Assembly (NCBI RefSeq): GCF_017573545.1
Contig: NZ_JAGEOK010000039.1
Location: 22,485-86,484 of the forward strand
DNA from: Actinomadura nitritigenes
GTDB lineage: Bacteria; Actinomycetota; Actinomycetes; Streptosporangiales; Streptosporangiaceae
Length of the DNA: 64,000 nt
Direction of reading: 5' to 3'
Positions 59,671 through 64,000 of the stretch are shown here, in pieces. The notes beneath the pieces were generated by a model. The model did not search any database. It worked only from the letters and a program-made list of their open reading frames with translations, and was not told where the DNA came from. The position numbers were made by a program, and so were the translations under genes. Position 1 is the first letter of the stretch, and each line of letters starts with the position of its first letter.

Positions 59671-60410
59671 TCAACGGGCGGGCGTTGGCGATGCCTGGTG
59701 AGGCCGATGCTCGTTGTAAAAGGTCTCGAACTCGCGGGGGACGTAGAGCAGGTGCCGCTGGTTCCAGATCAGCGCTCGGTCGAGGAGTTCGCGGCGGCAG
59801 GTCTGCACCCACCGCTCCATGACCGCGTTCATTCTCGGCATCCGCACCTCGGTCGGCACCGCCGGGACTCCGGCATCCGCCAGGACAGCGTCGAACGACT
59901 CGGGGAACTTGCCGTCCCGGTCGCGGATCAGGAACCGTGCCCGGCAGCCGGCGTCTTCCAGGTCCATGACCAGGTTCCAGGCCGCCTGGGTCACCCACGA
60001 GGCGGTCGGGTGAGCGGTGGCGCCCAGGATGCGGATGCGGCGGGTGTGGTGCTCGATGACCGAAAGAACGTACATGTGGGTGCCGGTGAGTGGCGCGGTC
60101 TCCAGGAAGTCACACGCCAGCAGTGCCCCGGCTTGGGAGCGCAGGAAGCCGGCCCAGGTGGTGGCGGAACGCTCAGGTGCCGGATCGATGCCGGCGTTCT
60201 TGAGGATTTCCCAGATCGGAGGCCGCGACCTCGACGCCGAGCACCAGCAGCTCGCCGTGCACCCGCCGGTAGCCCTAGCTCGGGTTTTCCCGCACCAGGC
60301 GCAGTAACAGCAAGCGGATGGAGCAGACGGTCGGCGGGCGGCCCGGCCGCTTGGGTTTGGATCGGGCGGCCTGCCGAGCCGCGATCAGGTACCGGTGCCA
60401 GCGCGGTACG
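59671..60410 (-). pseudogene. DDE transposase with amber codon and frameshift
   Basis: Reading 3' to 5' on the plus strand: RYLIAARQAARSKPKRPGRP, LLLLRLVRENPS, then TAG where relatives have Trp, then GYRRVHGELLVLGVEVAAS. A frameshift near 60220 leads into EILKNAGIDPAPE and ACDFLETAPLTGTHMYVLSV. RDRDGKF and MNAVMERWVQTCRREL hold the second D and the E. The C-terminal part from 60075 is open. Same family as the copy at 52.5-53.5 kb. The 5' end is cut off just before the neighbouring membrane-protein gene. Confidence 0.85.
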
Positions 60411-60434
60411 CCAACCGCACACGAGCGCCGGTCA

Positions 60435-61706
60435 TCACCAGCGGCGGTGGCGGGCGGCCGCGATCAACGCGATGATCACGATGCCGGTGACGGCGGGCAG
60501 TAGGTAGACGAACGCGGCGAACTCCGGGGTGCGGGCGACCGTCCGCACGTGGGCGTGCGACAGCGCCGCCAGGTCGAAGTAGCCGCTGACCGAGCTCGCG
60601 ATGCCGACGAGCTGGATGATCCCGATGACCGCGAGGATGTCGGCCTGCCGCGCCCGCAAGCGGCTGTCGAAGCGCTCCGCGGACGAGCGCAGCAGGTCGC
60701 AGACGTGGTCGACCAGGCCGGTGAGCCGGACGTGGTTCTCGCGCATGCCCCAGCCGGCGACGTACCGGTCGAAGACGCGCGCCTGCCAGGGCACGAGCGC
60801 GTTCCGGTACGCCTCGATCTCGGAGTCCCACAGGTGCAGTTCGAAGCGCAGCTGCTGGAAGGCGAGCAGCAGGCCGGCGGTCTCCCGCCGCTCCTGCCGG
60901 ACGCGGTCGAAGTCGATCGCGAGGATGCGGGTCCGCAGCTCGCGCTGCATGAACCAGAGCGCCTGCGTCTTGATCGCCAGCGGGGCCAGGAGCAGCAGCG
61001 TCCGCAGCGTGCTCCCCATGGCCGTCGTGTAGCTGAACCCGACGTGCAGGTACGAGGCGAGCGCCGGGGCCAGTTCCAGCTCGTCCGCGGCGTTGTGGGC
61101 GTCGCCCTCCTCCTCCTCGTGGATGTGCGTCAGCGGCGTCGGCGGCGCGTCCGGTGTCTCGACGAGGCAGAGCAGTTGCGTGGCCTCGGGCCGGATCACG
61201 GCCCCGGTGACGGGCAGGCCGAGGGCCCGGGCGAAGCCGGCGGCCTCGCTCAGGCCGGCGGCGGGCCGCCCCCCGAAGGCGGCGGCGTCGAATCTGCGGC
61301 GAGCTTCGGCGTGGTCCAGCCGGGCCGCCAGCTCGTCCGCCGCCAGGTCCACGGCGACCGCGGTCGCGACGACGAGGCCGTCCCGGCTCGACACGAGCGC
61401 CCACGCCGCCGCGGACACCTTGCCCTGGACCGCCCCCCAGTCGAAGGCCTCGCGGACCCGCCGCGCGAACTCCGGTAGCCGCCGCATCACGCCCGGGTTG
61501 AATCGCGACCCCGCGATGGCGCCCTCGAGGCGGTCGAGCGGGTCGAGCCCGGCGCGGGCGCCACCCCGGTCGGCCAGCGGCGCCTCACCGTAGCGGGTGC
61601 CCGCGCCCGGCGGCGGCCAGCTCGCGGACCTGGTCATGCGCCTCCAGTCGGACCAGGTCCGCTCGTCCAGTGCGGCCGGTGAGACGAACAGGAAAACGGC
61701 CGACAC
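60435..61706 (-). CDS. Membrane protein, function unknown
   Basis: A 423-residue protein from GTG 61706. A long soluble N-terminal region (~1-370) has many helices and an acidic His/Glu cluster (HIHEEEEGDAH near 195). Two membrane helices close the chain (ILAVIGIIQLVGIASSVSGY, FAAFVYLLPAVTGIVIIALI) before a basic tail. The topology recalls CorA-like proteins but the GMN motif is absent. I do not recognise the family. It overlaps nothing, and its stop lies 25 bp from the transposase remnant. Confidence 0.75.
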   Translation of the reverse strand: MSAVFLFVSPAALDERTWSDWRRMTRSASWPPPGAGTRYGEAPLADRGGARAGLDPLDRLEGAIAGSRFNPGVMRRLPEFARRVREAFDWGAVQGKVSAAAWALVSSRDGLVVATAVAVDLAADELAARLDHAEARRRFDAAAFGGRPAAGLSEAAGFARALGLPVTGAVIRPEATQLLCLVETPDAPPTPLTHIHEEEEGDAHNAADELELAPALASYLHVGFSYTTAMGSTLRTLLLLAPLAIKTQALWFMQRELRTRILAIDFDRVRQERRETAGLLLAFQQLRFELHLWDSEIEAYRNALVPWQARVFDRYVAGWGMRENHVRLTGLVDHVCDLLRSSAERFDSRLRARQADILAVIGIIQLVGIASSVSGYFDLAALSHAHVRTVARTPEFAAFVYLLPAVTGIVIIALIAAARHRRW

Positions 61707-61864
61707 GATAGGCGCTCCATGTCTGGGGGCTCGACGCTAGGGCCAGCACCATCGAGTCTGGCCGGAGATGGCGCGAGATGATCGGGCGTTCGCCTGTTTC
61801 ATGGGACTTCGGCCGGTTCAGGCCGTGCCCTGTCGCACGGCGCGTTCTTATGGTGAGGGCGGCA

Positions 61865-62287
61865 TTAGGGTGCGGGGCGGCGGAGGTAGGCGCCTTCCGG
61901 GGCGTCCAGGTAGCGGGGCGGGAGCGGCTGGGCCGTGTAGTCGAGCGTGAGCTCCTCGCCCGCCGCGATCGAGCGGACGGTCGAGACCGTCACCCCATCG
62001 GCGGCGATCGCCAGGTTCGGCTCGGTCGCATGGTTGATGTAGCCGTAGCTCGTCCGGAGCGGCCGGACGAGCAGCACCTCCGGCGAGATCGCGTTCCATT
62101 CGAGCGCGAACAGCGCTTCCGGCAGGTCGTCCAGCCGCACCCGCTGGCCGTCCAGGGTCACCACGCGCTCACCGGCCGCGCGCGCCCGGGTCGAGAACAG
62201 CCCCCGCCCGTGGATCGCACTGCGCCTGAGCCCGGCGTCGGCGATCGTCCGGAGGTGGCCGTGCGGGCGTCCGAGGTTCTCCCACAT
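61865..62287 (-). CDS. SET-domain protein
   Basis: A 140-residue compact SET domain: SAIHGRGLFSTRARAAGERV at the start, YGYINHATEPNL (the NHxxxPN box) near 90 and GEELTLDY near 115. SET proteins methylate lysines using SAM; bacterial ones of this size are of unknown target. ATG 62287 is chosen because the domain begins soon after; the frame is open further upstream but loses codon bias. Confidence 0.88.
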   Translation of the reverse strand: MWENLGRPHGHLRTIADAGLRRSAIHGRGLFSTRARAAGERVVTLDGQRVRLDDLPEALFALEWNAISPEVLLVRPLRTSYGYINHATEPNLAIAADGVTVSTVRSIAAGEELTLDYTAQPLPPRYLDAPEGAYLRRPAP

Positions 62288-62378
62288 GGCGTCCGACGGG
62301 ACAGGTGCCACGGCTGCTCCGGAGGTCGGGTGAACGTGCTCGACGCGTCCCCCGGATGGTAGTCCCGCCCGGAGATAT

Positions 62379-62462
62379 GCCCCATCCCCGCGTGCGCGGG
62401 GAGCAGTCATCGGCGGGGACGGTGTGCGCCTCGTAGTGGGGGCATCCCCGCGCCGGGGGTCC
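62379..62462 (-). CRISPR. Relic type I-E-like CRISPR: one repeat plus degenerate repeat
   Basis: At 62379-62406 the minus strand reads CTGCTCCCCGCGCACGCGGG followed by GATGGGGC, matching actinobacterial type I-E repeats (CTCCCCGCGCACGCGGGGATG). A degenerate copy (CATCCCCGCGCCGGGGG) starts exactly 60 bp further on, leaving a spacer of about 32-36 bp. No cas genes are in the window. It looks like an orphan remnant. Confidence 0.5.
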
Positions 62463-62469
62463 CCTGGAC

Positions 62470-62493
62470 GTGGCCACGTGGCCACGTGGCCAC
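62470..62493. repeat. Three tandem copies of GTGGCCAC
   Basis: Three perfect head-to-tail copies of the 8-bp palindrome GTGGCCAC lie a few bases after the CRISPR relic. Nothing coding is seen between 62288 and 62848. Confidence 0.9.
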
Positions 62494-62848
62494 GGGCAGC
62501 CTCTGCTCGTATGCTCACCACGCTCGCGCAGATGGTGCTCTCCTGAAGGGAATCCACGCACCTCCGGCAATGCTCATCGGCGACGAGCGAAAGCCGACCA
62601 CCAGGCGAGGCCGACGACATACCGGCCTGCGCCACATCTCGGTCTGCACATCCAAAGACCCGTCCGTGCAGCTCGGATGGAGCGGCCAGGGGGTAGGAGC
62701 AAGATCAACGACCACCCATGTCGGCTCGTTGTCGGCTCGGCGGTTCCGAAACGGATCGGCATGCGGCGACACGCGCCAGCATGGGAACGGGCTGCATGCG
62801 GACGACTCGGCATAGAATGCCCCTGAGAGTGCTGCTCTGATATGAGGC

Positions 62849-63177
62849 TTCGGACTTTTGATCCGCAGGGTGTCTAGCTGCTGGGATCCGACCGCCGACA
62901 TCCGTGTTCATCCAGGTGAGAGGCGGCATTGTCTGGCAGTCCACTCCATCGACACGAACCAAAGGCGACTGACCCTGCGGCGGATTCCGCTGCCGAATAT
63001 GATCTCGTTCGTCGTTGCGCACCGCCCACGTTGCAGGGAGCCGCAGGGGAGCCAAATGAGGAGCCACCGTAGGTGGACCCCCCGGACCCGCCGCGACTCC
63101 CCAAGGTGTTTCTGCAGGTGAGAGGCTCCCCCCATCGACTTCCCTCGACCTTGATCGACTGGTCTTCTGTGCCTGAC
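62849..63177 (+). repeat. 330-bp dispersed repeat, copy 2
   Basis: Diverged direct copy of 53459-53792, estimated by eye at 70-80% identical, same orientation. It begins TTCGGACTTTTGATCCG and ends TGGTCTTCTGTGCCTG. Unlike copy 1 it is not followed by a tRNA fragment. The pair brackets 9.4 kb of mobile-DNA debris. Confidence 0.8.
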
Positions 63178-63215
63178 TGCTGTTCCCCGAGGCAGACGCA
63201 CGCCGCGGCGTTTAG

Positions 63216-63347
63216 GACGCGCTCGTCACGACCGAGCGCCTCCAGGCGATCATCGAGGAGATGCTGATGCTCGCCTGCATCGATATCCGCCCCCGCACCG
63301 TCGAACCGGTCGACCTGGCCGTCCTCGCGCGCGAAGAGGCCCGTTAG
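63216..63347 (+). pseudogene. Sensor histidine kinase fragment
   Basis: A 43-residue open stretch reads TERLQAIIEEMLMLACIDIR and PRTVEPVDLAVLAREEAR, like the segment just after the phosphoaccepting helix of actinobacterial histidine kinases (RL..LV.DLL.LAR.D...VDL..L..E). No start and no ATPase domain are present, and a TAG precedes it directly. The rest of 63178-63614 shows nothing I recognise. Confidence 0.45.
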
Positions 63348-63614
63348 GCAAACAACAGGCCGCCTTTTGGGGTGCATGCTGCCGAACCGGTGACGGTCAC
63401 CGGCAACCACCGTGTAACTCGCGGGCGTAGTTACCAACCTGCTCCTCAACGGCTAAGCGGAACTTTTCGTTCGCCTGCTACATCACCCCCCGAGTACAAG
63501 CGCCGCCAGTACCCGCCCGGCCCCAAGGTCACCCCGAAGAACTTCGGCCACAACCGCCGCCTCCCCATCACCACCCGCTGGCGCGAGAAGTGATTGTGGG
63601 GGCAGGATGGCGTG

Positions 63615-63842
63615 ATGCACTGGCCCCCCTGGTGGTTGATCCTCATGTGGATCGTCATCGTCCCCCTGGGCGTCCGCATGCTCGTCAACCCGACCAAGGG
63701 CTGGTCCCGCTCACGGCGCGACTGGGCCGAGGACCATCCCGGTGACGCCGACAGTTCCGGCTGGCTCGCCCAGACCGAACTGCAGGCCCTCATCGGCCTG
63801 CTGGCCGTCGCCGTCTGCACGGCGGCGTGGCTGCTGCACTAG
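63615..63842 (+). CDS. Small membrane protein
   Basis: A 75-residue protein with an N-terminal helix (WWLILMWIVIVPLGVRML), a charged middle (GWSRSRRDWAEDHPGD) and a C-terminal helix (LIGLLAVAVCTAAWLL). ATG 63615 is preferred; a GTG at 63594 is in frame. Function unknown. Confidence 0.65.
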   Translation: MHWPPWWLILMWIVIVPLGVRMLVNPTKGWSRSRRDWAEDHPGDADSSGWLAQTELQALIGLLAVAVCTAAWLLH

Positions 63843-63866
63843 CGGCCGGCTCCCGCCGGACGGCGG

Positions 63867-64000
63867 TCACTCGCGGTGGTGGCTCTCGCCGGGCCAGCTG
63901 GAGTCGAGGTCGACCGGGTCGGGGTCGATGCCGGGGACGATCTGCTCGCACCAGACGACCTTGCCGGCGGCGGTGCGGCGGGTGCCCCAGCGGTGCGCGA
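63867..64000 (-). CDS. Probable ATP-binding regulatory protein, C-terminal end
   Basis: Only the last ~43 codons are in the window: AHRWGTRRTAAGKVVWCEQI then PGIDPDPVDLDSSWPGESHH to a TGA at 63867. The RWG.R....GK.VW pattern is the end of the HATPase domain in actinobacterial SpoIIAB/RsbW-like anti-sigma kinases. The N-terminus lies beyond 64000. Confidence 0.6.
   Translation of the reverse strand, partial: AHRWGTRRTAAGKVVWCEQIVPGIDPDPVDLDSSWPGESHHRE

Noticed and set aside
60549..61478. Plus-strand frame over the membrane-protein gene
   Set aside because: Arg/Gln/Asp-rich shadow; the minus frame has membrane helices and normal composition.
62486..62815. Overlapping frames on both strands after the CRISPR relic
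   Set aside because: No start signals, codon bias or recognisable motifs; they lie in repeat-rich non-coding DNA.
63372..63593. Plus-strand frame ending KNFGHNRRLPITTRWREK
   Set aside because: The C-terminal third looks protein-like but the rest does not, and no start or family could be supported.

Overview
The window is GC-rich DNA (about 70% by eye) with strong third-position GC bias, many GTG starts and ATGA/GTGA gene overlaps. It carries a SARP regulator, MbtH-linked NRPS genes and actinomycete-type insertion sequences. This points to an actinobacterium, perhaps a Streptomyces or Actinomadura relative; the genus cannot be fixed from the sequence.

From 1 to about 49.4 kb lies one nonribosomal peptide biosynthetic gene cluster, entirely on the minus strand. 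Read in the direction of transcription it runs: SARP activator (49345), then a tight tailoring operon starting at 48005: VioC-like arginine 3-hydroxylase, CmlA-like diiron beta-hydroxylase, MbtH protein, alpha/beta hydrolase, VioD-like capreomycidine synthase, two Fe(II)/2-oxoglutarate oxygenases and a luciferase-like monooxygenase. A 28.3-kb eight-module NRPS gene (39913-11612) follows, with no thioesterase. Then come a PadR regulator, a MacB/FtsX-type ABC pair and an ABC exporter. Last is a second NRPS gene, which starts at 5717 with only half a condensation domain and runs off the window at base 1. A-domain pocket residues suggest Gly, unknown (epimerised), Ile/Val, Thr (epimerised), Gly, Gly, then twice a basic residue for the large protein. 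For the second protein they suggest Ser-like, then Asp. The twin basic A domains together with VioC/VioD homologues suggest that capreomycidine, or a relative of it, is incorporated twice. An iron-box-like palindrome lies upstream of the SARP gene, and the operon encodes at least four probable iron enzymes. The product is not identified here, and the thioesterase must lie outside the window or act in trans.

From 49.8 to 52.4 kb are a methyltransferase gene and a divergent BlaR1-like M56 peptidase / BlaI-like repressor pair.

From 52.5 to about 63.4 kb is a degraded mobile-DNA zone. It holds two related DDE transposase pseudogenes, a tyrosine-recombinase remnant, an IS3 remnant abutted by an IS5-type element with an amber codon, two diverged copies of a 330-bp sequence, a tRNA 3' fragment with its terminator, and a one-repeat CRISPR relic. 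Among these debris are small intact genes: a lipoprotein, a secreted protein, two small membrane proteins, an HMA-like protein, a larger membrane protein and a SET-domain protein. The right end has a small membrane protein and the C-terminus of a probable ATP-binding regulatory protein. I worked by eye only; no database search or alignment was run.
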